64,000 bases of DNA from Tanypteryx hageni (Eukaryota > Arthropoda > Insecta > Odonata > Petaluridae), in NCBI GenBank assembly GCA_028673005.1, contig CM054114.1, forward strand, positions 17,545,137 to 17,609,136. Reading direction: 5' to 3'. The notes below the pieces were generated by a model that had not been told where the DNA came from, made no database searches, and saw nothing but the letters and a program-made list of their open reading frames with translations. The translations under genes were made by a program, and so were the position numbers. The stretch's first letter is position 1, and each line of letters begins with the position of its first letter. This document shows, one piece after another, positions 48,500-61,157 of this stretch.

Positions 48500-49260
48500 A
48501 TAGTAAATGAGCAATATTTAACTACACTACGGAAATTAGTAAGGATTAGCGGTGGGAAGGTTATGGAGAAGATGGTCGAAATTATTAATAATATTATTAA
48601 TTAATATTAAATAAGCTTTGAATGAGGTTGAAAAGTAGGATTTGGTATGTTATACTGGTGTTAATAAAAGTAAGAACAAAGAATGAACCACTAAAACAAA
48701 AAATGCAGACGAAGAACAAACGGAAAGGAAGAGCCACAAGTACAGTATGTGAATAACAGGAGCACTTTTTAGTACGTAAATAACTATTATTGACCGGGTG
48801 GGATAGAATTCTAGGGGTTGGATAAATTTAGAGAATATTCCTTGCGGCTTAGGAGTATTCTCTTAATCCATATCTATTTTGCCGTAGTATACAATAACCA
48901 AATAGATTATGATTGGGTTTATTGCCATGTTTAATAATCACCCTAAACTCTGGTAAATTTGTTGTGAAAATACGCATAAATGGTAAATTGCGGCAATGAG
49001 CAATATTTAACTACACTACGGAAATTAGTAAGGATTAGCGGTGGGAAGGTTATGGGGAAGATGGTCGAAATTATTAATAACATTATTAATTAATATTAAA
49101 TAAGCATTGCATGAGGTTGCAAAGTTGGATGTGGTATGCTATACTGGTGTTAATAAAAGTGAGGACAAAGAATGAATCACAAAAACAAAAAAAATACAAA
49201 CGAAGAACGAACGGAAAGGAAGAGCCAAAAGTAGACTATGTGAGTAACAGGAGCATCGAG
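48500..49260. repeat. Duplicated 265-bp unit around the 43.2-kb repeat
   Basis: 48509-48773 and 48996-49258 are near-identical direct repeats (ATGAGCAATATTTAACTACA..., then GTAAGGATTAGCGGTGGGAA). Between them lies 48776-48993, a copy of the 43177-43400 repeat. The order R-X-R suggests tandem duplication or an LTR-like arrangement. Confidence 0.8.
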
Positions 49261-50536
49261 AAAAACAGATCATATCGCAAGGAGAAAGCTTAGTGTTATG
49301 GTTTGCATCTCGATTACATCAAAGTAAATATCTGTTTATGAGGTCCTTACTTATAATTCAATGCGTAAAGCCAATTCAATTTTTAATTTCCTTTTAAAAG
49401 TGCTGAGATTTTTCCTAGCGTAATTAAAATTATCCATAGTTGATCCTTGGAAAAATAAGCTTATTCGCATTTATAAACCTATTTTTACGCTACCTCAGCA
49501 CGGATTCGAACTTGGTTTGTAGAAAAATAAAATTCTTTTCTTTTACGAATGGTTTATCATTCGTTCAGAGGTGTCACCGTAATCATAAGAAACTACGTTA
49601 TATTGAAGAAGTATAGCATTTTTAGGTTTTGTCGTCACTTTGGAATTGCTATTTTCCTTCAAATACGTTTAGTTGGTTTTTTATTTGATTCTCTTCCTTT
49701 CATATAAAATAAAAATATTAAAACAAGGCATTCCAGTTATCTTGCAAAGATCCTGAGATATTCGCCAAATATGTCAACAGACTATATAGTATTAGCGTAA
49801 AGGTTAATCATAACAATCTCCATTGAGTTGAAGCTGGGAGTGTAAGAACTGAGCGTAAGGGAATTTAAATCTTATCTACGGTTTTTCTATACATTGTATG
49901 TGAAGCGTACAATCGAATTTATTTAAGTAGTGCTTAAGATGGGACGGCATGAGGTGATATGGCAAACCAGTCTTAATGAAAATGATCAGAAATCATGCAG
50001 ATAGTTTTATAAGATCTGAAGATTAATGTATTTTTATTAAAAATATCATAAGCACAGAGAAATAATCTACCCTTAATCGTAAGTATTGTTATTTTGGTAT
50101 ATGAGCATTCATGCAAAGAAGTTTCGTTTAACGATGATTTTTCTTAGAGCGAATTCAACAACTCCTTATGCACCAGTGACCTTAAAACAAAATGCAGACG
50201 TTGTAAACGTCAAGTGTTTTCGGTCTGGTTTTTGAATTAACAGCTAACGATGTTTGAGAATAATAATATTAGTTTCAATGTGATAAACTAAGAGAAATAA
50301 TAATTTATTAATCAGGATTAATATTTTTATTCCTAATCGACAGTTACCGATGATTATTTATCTTCGTAGAATTCCAACTTAAAATTCGACATTTGTCGAC
50401 GATTACGACAGACAGCCATATTGCCTATATGTGTTAACAATTTTTACCGCACTCCCCCCTCCTAACTTTATTATTTTCATAAGACATTGTTGTGTACGTA
50501 CATGAATTTCCAATATCAGTATTAAGAAATATTCCA

Positions 50537-50745
50537 TTAATTTAAGATTTTTACCAACAGGAAGCCAAGACATAATATGTAGTAACTTTGCTCTAGTTTT
50601 ACACAGGAAAACACAGAAAAATTGTGTTCCTTCGCCAAAAAGTCCCGCGCCGAATGATCCCTGCGCCGAAATGTCTCTCCGCCGAAAGATCTCCGAGACG
50701 AAACGATTACGTCGAACTTTTCTAAACCCGCCGGCATTAGCCTAC
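50537..50745 (-). repeat. Inverted partial copy of the 46.7-46.9 kb repeat body
   Basis: On minus this reads SRRSFGGETFRRRDHSA then CVKLEQSYYILC in one frame. The TIR element at 46.7-46.9 kb reads SARGSFGRETFRRRDHLA and GVILEQNSRKYCYLLYL on plus. The conservation is of the DNA; the peptide similarity is only a way to see it. Includes GCGCCGAAATG-type GC-rich units. Confidence 0.65.
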
Positions 50746-50834
50746 TCTTAATGAAAAGCACCAAGGCTGGGAACTTGGGTGTTACCACGAAGCACGGCCT
50801 ATATTGGTGGTAAAACTATTTACCAAACAAATTA

Positions 50835-51050
50835 AGAGAGAGAGAGAGGGCAACGGCTTAACGTCCCTTCCAAAGGACGGAACATTGACTTTCCGCGGTC
50901 TCCCCAAACCACACTAACAGAGAGCCTTGGAAAAAAACTTACTTTCGCAAGATTCGTTCTAGCTACCCTTTCGAGCAGCAGGCGAGTAGCAGCCAACGTC
51001 CTAAACACTACACCACCGACAACCTCCCGGAATCCGTGCTTGTATCCGTT
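50835..51050 (-). repeat. tRNA-like SINE fragment
   Basis: Minus strand from about 51028: GGTGGTGTAGTGTTTAGGAC, then GTTGGCTGCTACTCG, which resembles a tRNA 5' half with an A box. The copy ends GGAAGGGACGTTAAGCCGTT followed by (CT)n. A clear B box is not seen. The upstream ACAAGCACGGATTCCGG resembles the LINE motif coding YKHGFR, so LINE sequence may be attached. Confidence 0.5.
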
Positions 51051-51272
51051 ATGATATGAATGTAAAGTAAAATTTTGTAGCAGTAAGGGACATTTGCTCT
51101 TAATAAATGAATAGTTATTTGAACAAAAAAGGTTATTTTCTTAAAAACGAGCATTTCATATTCACTAGAGACGATTGGACATTTTTGTTATCAACTGCAT
51201 AAAATAACCTCTTAGAAGGGTTTGTAAGATAAGAGAAGTATGTAATTGCCAGTTTAGGCGTATTATACTTAC

Positions 51273-51412
51273 AGGGTCACCATCTTCCACACACCACCTC
51301 CTCCCGGCGCAATAACGGTTGAAGCGTCCCCAGATCCACCACCCGATGAGGCAGCCGAAGAAAGAAATGACTACCGCAAGGGTGACGAATACGGGGATAC
51401 GATCGCTAGACA
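51273..51412 (-). CDS. Transmembrane exon (140 bp), the 5'-most exon found of the minus-strand gene
   Basis: Minus strand: strong acceptor TTGTTTCTCTTATGTCTCTGCAG ends at 51413, then 140 bp, then donor CCT|GTAAGT at 51272. The frame takes two bases to complete a codon, then 46 codons: SSDRIP, a membrane span FVTLAVVISFFGCLIGWWIW, a basic stop-transfer RFNRYCAGRR, and WCVEDGDP. It ends in phase 0. Orientation by the positive-inside rule puts the following residues in the cytoplasm, so the ectodomain would be encoded by upstream exons to the right. GC content is much above the flanks. No family is recognised. The intronic block just upstream (51421-52945) is the one repeated at 1-1150. Confidence 0.78.
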
Positions 51413-51420
51413 CTGCAGAG

Positions 51421-53060
51421 ACATAAGAGAAACAATTTAAAATTCAACGTATGTCTACGGCTTATCTCATTATTTGACATTTTGAACTATTCATAGATTA
51501 TAAAAAAATTATTTCTGAAAACTATCGTTTGTAATAACTCATTAACTTACTTTGATTGATGTCTATTTCCTTACGGAGGTAAATTTTTTGATTGTTTCAA
51601 ACTAATTGTAAGAAAGATGTTGTGGAAGATCAGATTATATAGTTTCCTGGTTCTGTATGCATTAATAGCCTGTCTTTGTACTGAGGTCGAAGGTTTCGAA
51701 AGATGAAGTCGATCTTCGACGGACACAGTTAACAGAAAAATTGTCCTTGGAAACATATAGATAGGAAAAGATCCAAGTTCATGCAAATATCGGGAAAAGA
51801 AAAATACTCGAACGTAAGTATTGGCTTGGAAAGCCATCGGAATCAGTTTCAGACAGTAAAGTTGTACCTTGAAAGCATCATGACGAGAGAAGCAAAATGT
51901 ACCGATAAAATTAGGACTAGAATAGCGAAAGCAAAGGCCACTCTTAGTAGAATATAGTATCTTCTACCAATGGGGAATATTAAGGAAGACGTCCGCAAGA
52001 AGAAGTTGATAAAATGAGAAGAATAGGAGGGAAGCATGATCAAAGGCGTGTGTTAGAAGGAAAAAGATGAAGGCAAATGTTTCAGCTGATGGAAAGAGAA
52101 CTGTGAAGGCTCGATTAAGCCGGCGGAAAATAGGAGCGTGTGGATTATCAAGACAGACTATGGTTATCGGCATTCCGATTCACTAACCACTATCCATTTG
52201 AAATAGAAAACTTATGTTTCTTGGCTTTAGTGACGCAGTTCTTTCGTTAATTACAATGTGAACTAACCTTATATTTGGTTGAAATTCCACTTATCACCTA
52301 AGCTAGGCTACGTTCCATGTTCTGAAATATACCAGATTTTCATTAATAATGTTGAAAAGCAATTGAAATTACCTTGTGCACACATTCTTAGTTTGGTTTT
52401 AAGTCGTTCATGAACAACAATGAACTATCCCGGAATGGAGTGGTTGCCACAACGGCCAACAAAGGCAACGACACAAAAAATAAATCCTCCATTGTTTGAT
52501 ATAATAAATTTAGAAAAATATAAATTATAATGGCTTTGTCTAAGGTGATCTAATGTCTAACAACTGCTAAAGGATATATCAGAAGCGATGTCAAGGAAAT
52601 ATGGAATCTGTGATTTACCGATTTATTTTATAATCCGTAGGTAGTAATTAATAGAACAGTCGAAAATTAAATTATTTAAATCATACATAACTCTCTTGAG
52701 ATGAGTAACATTAATATTTAAACTCACTTTCATTCCTTCGTCGTAAATTATTAATTTCTTATTACTTAGTGGGTGTATACGTAAAGAAGATAAACGTACT
52801 TAATTAAGTTAAGAATAATACATTTTCTTTCATTCACAATGCTCGGTAGGCGCAGGAAAGAAAATAAAACGAATTTATATTAGGTCTTGTTTACTAAAGT
52901 TGCTACAAAGATTGTTTTCGTTGACAAAAATAAACAGGAAGAAAAATGGAATACGCAGAGTTTTCAAAGATTTTCTTTATGGGAAATGCGTATAAAACGT
53001 ATAGAGTTATTGGTTGTTACTTGAGTTTTTATTTCCGAAACTATAAGTCGTAATTACATA
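51421..53060. repeat. Paralogous block: intron upstream of the TM exon plus an exon-B-like tail
   Basis: 51421-52945 matches 1-1150 in the same orientation. The end, 52946-53050 on plus (MEYAEFSKIFFMGNAYKTYR..., FYFRNY), matches the start of exon B on minus (22725-22620: MEYTEISKAFFMENRY..., FYLRNY), with a stop soon after. A minus-strand stretch at about 52490-52390 and its counterpart near 700-600 both show a short frame beginning MED/MEA with a hydrophobic run and an aligned TAA stop. This is too weak to call as a gene. Confidence 0.65.
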
Positions 53061-53546
53061 TATGGTCTCGCGAACTTTTTTGTGATGAATGTTATTCTCT
53101 ATTCGAATAAATTTTTAAATTTATGTATACGTCATAGAATATATGTATTAGAGCAAGGGAGAGAAAATATGGTTTTTTTAATTGTTGTTTGCAGATAGAA
53201 ATGTCGTAACGATCGATGCAAACAAAATTGTGATATTATGCTTGGGATTCTCCCGAATTTTTGTTTGATCTTTGATAGGAGAAGTTTGAGCTCCTAAAAT
53301 AGAGCCTGAGTGTCTGTTAGTTGTTAACACTAGGAAATAAAAATTATTTTATTAATATCTGGTATGTTTAAAAAAAACTTCTGAATCTTTCAAATATTTA
53401 TGTATACCAGACCAAATTTCAATAATTATTTTTAAGCTTTCATAAAAGCTGGTGCAATGAACAGGTATGACAGCAGGGAGTTTTACTCCAATAATTTCTA
53501 AACTTTCCCATGCTAAGGTAAGCTAAGTATTTACCAAATTGTATTT

Positions 53547-54344
53547 TTTCGGTGGTAGTAGTAAAATCAGACTCTTCTCAGATGACACCGCCATATATGT
53601 TTAAGGAGATAATCAACCGAGATGGCAATCAGTCGCTGTAGGAAGATTTAAAAGCCATTTCCGCATGGTGTAAGGAATGGAGCATTGAAATGAAATACAG
53701 TAAATGTGCAGTAGTACTGTTGTGGAGAAGTAAGAATAGAGAATTAGGTTTCGAGTACAAAATCGATACAAGGAATATTCAAGCAGCTGAACATGTAAAA
53801 TTCTTAGGAGTTACTATTTGTCGTGACCATTCGTTGAGAATGCACATTCATCGTGTTATAGGTGCAGCTAACAGGAAACACCTTTATAGGCAGAATAGTG
53901 CGGAATAGTACAGAGAAAGACCGCGTAGCGTGTTATTTTTCACTAATTAGAACGAAGGTGAAATATGCCTCCATTATATGGGATCCGTATGAGGAGGACT
54001 ATAAAATGAAGTTAGAATGGGTACAGCGGAGAGCAGGCAGGTTCGTTAAACAAAAGTACGAACATATGGAGAGCTTCACATCATTATTGAAGCATTTAAA
54101 ATGGAGACCTCTGGAAGGCAGTAGAATGTGCTCAAGGTTAAGGCTCCTAAATAAATACAGATCAGAATGTCTAGCAGAAGATGTAGTGGCAGTAATTGAG
54201 GCTCCAACGTACATAGGTAGAAACGATCATGGCGATAAGATACGTGAGATCCATTGTAGGACGGAACGTTATAGAGGCTCCTTCTTTCCGAGAACAATAC
54301 GAGACCATAACTGGCAAGATAAATCTGCGAGTAATAACTGTTAG
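53547..54344 (+). pseudogene. Truncated LINE RT 3' part (arm B)
   Basis: Starts inside the RT just before RLFSDDTAIYV (about 53567). It carries HVKFLGVTICRDHSLRMHIH, where arm A has HKKYLGVT, and ends with the same C-terminal frame (53862-54344). Everything upstream of the palm (HGFRKGR, DFRKAFDKVP, LLGPLLFLIY) is absent, unlike arm A. Confidence 0.8.
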
Positions 54345-55745
54345 GTGTGCCTCGGTGCAGTGCACCCTCTGCCATCCACCAGAATGGTGAATTGCAGGGT
54401 AACATGCAGATGTAGATAAGTGAGGAACGTGAGGAGCTGTGGGATTTTTCAGTCTCCAGTGCTACAAAATTTTGGGCAAGATTTCACTATTTATTTTTTC
54501 CTGACTGTGCCAGATTTGACAAAGCATTTTTCTTTACATCATTCTTAGCTTTTAACGATCTTAAATAATAATAATATTTATTATGTATTTCTTAAATTAC
54601 CTCCAAGTTACATTGATAAGTCATATTTGCCGATGATAAACAGATTAGGTTCTTTGTTAAGATCGTGACGAGATGGTGTGACTGATTGACATTTTAATGA
54701 CACTGTAATTGTTGCAAATAGTATGACATGTTACGCTATATTAATTTATTTCGGCTATTTGTATTTTACTATAGTGATGTGTTAATAAAATTCTGAAAAA
54801 TATATTTCAACATATATTTGCTGTGAAACAATTTGAAAAATATTTCAATTAATCTAAAAGATAGCCTACTACCGGGTGGTTTTGGTAGCTTAAGTTGCCT
54901 TCGTAAACGAATTTAAAACTAACAGGCAAATACTACACCAAATATTTAGCTCTGATCCGCCGTCGGATTCCAAATTGTCAGTTATTTATTTATATTTTCT
55001 GTATTTGATAAATAAACTACTACTGCCACTCCATGGTTTTGGGAAGTGTGTTGAGAGTTTTTTCAAATGTTAGACTTTGGTAGGAACAAGCCGTACACAG
55101 CGCGAGTTCAATGATAAAATTCCACACCAAACCCCGTATTTCACGTAATTTAATATATTCTGATAACAGAAGGACCATTTTAATGTACTTATCAGTCTTT
55201 TTATATGTCAATATATTCCTACAAGTGTATCGTTGATATTGATATTAAGGTTACGATACATGATATATATCGGTACATAATATTTTTGTAATCCCAAATT
55301 TACAGCCAAGTAAAACTGCCGTTTGCGTCTTTGATGATTCGCGGTGCGTGCGTACGTGTCAATCAGTCATGACGGTAATTTCGCGGAAGATGATAAACAT
55401 TCAGCGAGGACTCTCGCAATTTATTATCTTATATATATGGACTCCACTTGACTCAAATAATATGTATTGACTATGTAAACGGGTTTACGCGACCGAACCC
55501 TAACGTAAGTCGGGGATTGTCTGTATATGGTGTTTCTGTTTTTATGAATGCACCGACGATGAAGTGTTATTTAACTTGCGCCAATGAATTTTATGAAACT
55601 GTAAAATAACATTTTTTCGGAGATTATGCATAAGTTTGGAGCTTAGTCTTTGTTTCATTAAATTGTCAATTTATTGAGAATCTTCATCAAATTCAGTTCA
55701 TAACTACATAATTACGTTAACTCATCTTGTTCTTTTCTTTATCAG

Positions 55746-55802
55746 AATGAAGATAAATCTCCAAAGGGAATTTTGAAGCATCATAAACGGGAACAGCAAC
55801 AT
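55746..55802 (+). CDS. Micro-exon a, arm B copy
   Basis: Identical to 44033-44089, with intact acceptor and GTGAGT donor, but on the opposite strand to the transmembrane exon. It cannot join the minus-strand gene in cis. Probably a passenger of the duplication. Confidence 0.5.
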
Positions 55803-58037
55803 GTGAGTGTTTTTCATGATGTTCTGATTTTTCTGCATTCCATTTACTCTGATGCCTGAATGCATTTTATGGTTGCAATCATAAAAGAAAATCTTTTATT
55901 TTGAGAGAAAGAAATTTTAAAAAATTTTGCTACGTTGATAGTAGTCAAGCCTGATCACGAAATTGTCCCATTAGCCTTAATTTAATTTTTTTGAAATTGG
56001 AATAAAAAAATTAGTAGTGTTTTGCCATTAGCTATTTTCCAGGATGAATATAAAGACGTTTAATGCACAAGCTTAGTTTTAAAAATATGCTATGGGCTCT
56101 ATGTCCTTCGAGTTGTAAGCCGTTATTGTCAGTCCCATTGCTAGAATGGACAGATGAAGGCAGTCACCCCTTTAATCAAATAGGAAATAAGAGAGAAATG
56201 GTCAGCATTTCGGTACTGATGTTATTCTTAGCATGGCTGACACACGACAAAGCGAACAATCAGAAAGCAGTTATATATTGAAGCACTTCCATAATTGGCC
56301 AAAGGAAGGGGTGTGCAGGAATGTCTAACTTCAGTATCTGCGGATTCAGCCTTCTACGAGTTGTTTAATATATCCTAATTCCCATTTCAGAGAGTCAATT
56401 ACGATATTTATTATTTATTCCATACCAAGTGTGCAACTTGCCGCAATTCAATATTTATGCGTAAATATCACAACAAATTGACCAGAATTTATGGTGATTA
56501 TTATAATATGGCAATAAACACAATCAAAATATATTTCGTTATTGTATACTACGGCGAAATAGATATGGATTAAGAGAATACTCCTAAGCCGCAAGGAATA
56601 TTCTCTAAATTTATCCAATCCCTAGAATTCTATCCCACCCGGTCAATAATAGTTATTTACGGACTAACAAGTAAGTGAAATGATGTCTCCCCATTTTATC
56701 CTGGAGAAAGTTATACATTGTATAAGTGGCGACTTTTACCGAGGGCCCCTGCCGTTCTAGCTATGCTGCTGTACTGTATACAAATACAAATCGGTGTTTT
56801 TAAAATCGCTATACCTATTGTAGTGGTTCTCCTCTTCCTTACCCAGTTGCACAGTAAAATGTAGTATTTCTTCTAAATGAGAATGTGAAATGATATTCCA
56901 TGAAAGTCTCCTTAGTTTTTTTCCAATTCAAGATACAACTTGAGTAGAATTAAGAGATTCGTCATTAAAGGAGCCGTATAAGGTAAAATTATCAGCCAAA
57001 TATATGAGAGGTCAAGGGTGCGGTAATGGATCAAACATGTAGATGCACAAATCAAGATTCCCTGTAGTGCTCGTTCTTTAAATTGTGAACAACGGTGCAA
57101 AAAATATACTTCAAAAGAATTGGTTTCTTTACTGCTGTGAAAGAGCTTTATAATTTCTCCTCTGCGTCTAAAAAACGGTGGGAAGTGTTGAACAAGTATG
57201 TTTCCAGAAGGAGCTTAACTCTTATCTGGGCAAGCTATTTTACCAACTCTGAGACTCACAGTTGATTACAATGCATTGGAAGGATTGAAGAGCAGTAATA
57301 CTTTCAGCAAATATAATTTATTTATTTACCAAAGACATAAAATGGCAATTAAAATATTTTGCTACAAAATATATTACAAAAATATAAGTTTTTTGAACAA
57401 TATGGAAATTATTTTATCGCTTTTTTACAGTTGAAGCAGAAAATTCTTTTAATGCTGCGTTCGTTGCAAACATCATTTCTACATTAACTACTACATAGTT
57501 TTTGCAGCATGCTTATACTTGTTGTGCACGTATTGCTACGGTGACTATATCTTCCAAACCAAAATTCGGGTCACATGGTAAACAAATAATTTTTTCTTAT
57601 TCGTGAAATTATTTTTATGAAAATTTCTACAAAAGTATAAAAATTAAATCACATATAACGAATCGCCTTTATTAAAAAGAATAAAATGAAAATACAAAAT
57701 TCAGCAAAAAATATTTATATATAACCAGTTAATACAATATTTGTTTTTAATTTTGTCATTCATCTACTGCTGAAGTTGATCGCATATTGTTCCACTCGTA
57801 TTTGTTGAAAGAATTCAGCTTACTCAATAATTGTTTAATGTTCCTAATTTTTTTAAAACATATCTTAGCAAGTCTCGCTGTAATTCATTTGGATTGTCAT
57901 GAGATATTTTATGGTTTCAATAGACATCGATCCTCAAAAGTTCTTAATAAGCAAAAATTACCTCTCTATCGAAGCGTTAGTACTTGGAAGAGGGACGACG
58001 AATTCGCACATATTCTGTGTTTGGAATAATAATGTTT

Positions 58038-59360
58038 TTATGACAAAAATCTATAAGTATGTACATTTAACCATCTCTGATCTATAGATATTTTCTCCTT
58101 GTCCCATTCGTCTAGCAAGTCCTTATTAAGATACGAATTCAGGACACACAGTTCATTAAAAAATTTTGATGGATTGCTGGAATGAATACCATCGTTAGCA
58201 CATTTCTTCTCCAATTCTTTTACTTTGGGCGGCAATAACTTAGATATTTTTCTCTCGTCCAAATTCTTATACAGGCGCAACAATTCACATGCGGCTTCCC
58301 CTCCATTTTGGAAATAGCATCATGGAAAATATTGGCAACATTGTGTAAGAATCAGAACCAAAGAACTGATTTGGGATCTTAGAAAAATTTCTTAAGATTA
58401 ACGGGTGCATTTTAACTGATAATAAATAAACTCGTAGCGGTTGAAGCATTATTAGTATTCTTTCAAGAATAGGCATCAGTCACAGAAATCTTGTGTTCAA
58501 ATACGACAAAATTTGTCGATAAAATCACAAAATAATTTCAGTGCCTCCACTCGTATCGTGTAAATATGAACAAATCTGAATATTTTTACAATAACAACTT
58601 CCACATCAACTGGAAGAACATCAGACGCATTTTAATGCAAATGTGTGTCATCTCCACCAATGTTCTACTACAGTTGTCCGATGATTTCGGAAAAGATTCT
58701 TAGAACCTGTACGTTTTGCAACTTCAAAGCTAGTATTGGTATTATCGGCTGATATGCCAACAATCTTATCAACAAGTCTGCTGTGACTTAGAACCGAGAA
58801 ATATAATCATTCAATTGGTTAATTGTCTTACCTTGCAGGACGTCAAGTTCAAGAACTTTCACATTGACTCCAGTATTTTATGTGGTTAGATGAATCTATC
58901 ATAATGGTGAAACACGAAGTTTCACCCAATTCCTGTTGCAACCTCTTTTGAGTTTCTGGAGTAATAACGTTTTTCACAATTGCTTCGCTTTTTGCTCGTG
59001 ATGATGAAAATTTATCTACAAACAATGTGGAAATTATCTTAGAGGTGCAATCTAAAAATCTGAAACAATTATTGTTTTAGTTGTGATACCGCTTCATTTG
59101 CCACAAGCTCCATTATAACAGAATAATCTCCTGTAAGAAATTTCTTAATTGAAGCAATGGAAGCTGCAAAGCTGACAGCTAACTGATGTTTCTTTGATTG
59201 CATATGTAGTCTGATGTCAGATTTCCCACAATGAGCAACGTTTATCTCAATATTGCATTGGGTGCAGAATGTTACGTATGGATTGTGACGCTTCTTAAAA
59301 AAGGATATTCCTTTTACAAAGCCTCTTTAAAAGTACACTTTATTTCCTTGCCATTTGCAC
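58038..59360 (-). pseudogene. BED-finger hAT relic, arm B copy
   Basis: Mirror of 40471-41797, with the same finger, same breaks and same last open piece (58038-58283). It was dead before the duplication. Confidence 0.5.
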
Positions 59361-60570
59361 CCATTTATACAATAAAATTCTATAATCAGACAATTTTAAC
59401 ACACATCGAACAACTCAGAACTACAGGCAAAGTAACAATAATATTGAAATGCTCACCGTCGTTATCACCTCGTCTTGCAGTCGATCAACTTTGTCTTGTT
59501 GCCACAACTGCGCAGGTTATTATATTAGTGTACGCATCGCGGTGTTCGCGGGCTTTTCGACTGTAGAAAGACTAGAAACTTCGCTTCCAATCGTCGTTCC
59601 GCGCCACCCGCGCCGTAAACGCATACTTATCATTATATATAGACGTTTCTTACAGAGGAGGAGGATACTAATGTTTAGGCACTTCCAGATGAGCTGGAGA
59701 TTCGAAATTTTTTTCATAGGTGGCATTTTGTGCAAAACCGACTAGAAAAAACGAAAATCTTGAAAAAGTGCAGTAATGCGGCCGCTAAAAATTTGCAATT
59801 GTTTAAACAAATTTTCAAGGTTTGTGTATTTCCGCATGCGCTACGGAATTTAAAGTTTTTTTATAAGTAAAATTCGTAAAAAAACGAAATAAAGATTATA
59901 CAAATTTTGATATTTTAATTTGTTTGGCAGTTAAATATTCTTAAAGTTTATACAAATAGATAACAGTTTAGGTACTACGGGATGAGCTAGGATGCTGAAA
60001 TTTTCAAGTTATTTACAGAGTAGTGCATTTGCACAAATAAACATATGAATCTCTCCATAAACATATTGCAGCGGCCGTTAAAAATGTTTAAAATTTAAAC
60101 AATTGGAAAAATATTTTTTCACTTCTAGAAGTACTACAACTTTAAAATTTGGCAAAAACTTCTAGAATTAGTACCCCATAATAATTTAGTAAATCCGAAA
60201 AGTGAAGAACCCTCTTATAGTGCTTTGTTCGGAATAAATTTTCTTATTTTTACTGACAGTTCCTACCAATGTTAGCACATTTGAAAGGAGTTTTTTTGCT
60301 AATTCAAGATCTGTGTAATAATTATCGCAGGTGATATTGCTATTAGTTCCACTGAAAATTTCTGTCAGTGACTAAACAACAAATGATCCTAAATTATATG
60401 CCCTATTTTCTCATTTGCCTAAATACGGTATTCCATACAAGGAATAAAAATTTTGGAGTCACAAAGCCACCAGATTTTCATACCATATTTGTCAGGCTTC
60501 GAAGGTTCTTTTGATACTCATCCAGTACATAAGATGAAAACAAATATATGTATATTATATTAAAATGTAG

Positions 60571-60630
60571 AGAAAGAGGGAAGGAGATCGAAATTGGATG
60601 GAGACTCCAAGGCTCACGTTGCCCATTAGT
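60571..60630 (+). pseudogene. Micro-exon d, arm B copy with damaged donor
   Basis: Codes for the same peptide as 39186-39245. The last codon is AGT instead of AGC (synonymous), and the intron starts GTAACT instead of GTAAGT, losing the +5 G that favours U1 pairing. Confidence 0.5.
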
Positions 60631-61124
60631 GTAACTTATAGATTTATTATTTTTTTCTAGAATTCAGAATTAAAAAAAAACATATACGATATCGCACATA
60701 GTTGATTATGAAAAAATAATAGAAGTCTAAATTTTATAGAAATGTACTTCCTAATTTCGAGGAGAAAATAGAGAAAGACTAACATAGTGAGCCTGGAACG
60801 CTCACCTTTCCCCGAAAAGGGTTACAAAGTACCGAAAACTAGTACAATAAATTATTAACTGAACCCTTACGTAAGTCTGAGACTCTCTGTATATAGTGTA
60901 TCAAGCACTTGCAGAATGCACCAACATCTCATGCACTAAATAAAGTACATATTAAGAAATTATGTGACTCAGCACTTGTGCAAAAGAAATATTTTATGCA
61001 CCTTAAGATATTTTTTTCTGGGATTAGGCATAGGTTTTCAGCTTTGTCTTTTGTAATTTTTTTGAAAAACTTCATTTCATGACTACATATTGATATTAAG
61101 TTCTCTTGTTCTTTTCTTATTCAG

Positions 61125-61157
61125 GCTGGAGTGCAAGGCCAACCGGCTGAAAAACAT
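61125..61157 (+). CDS. Micro-exon b, arm B copy
   Basis: Identical to 38660-38692, splice sites included. It is on the strand opposite to the inferred gene. Confidence 0.5.

Noticed and set aside
48500..49260. CRISPR-like or LTR reading of the repeats
   Set aside because: Only two 265-bp units with one large spacer; no array, no primer-binding site or polypurine tract seen.
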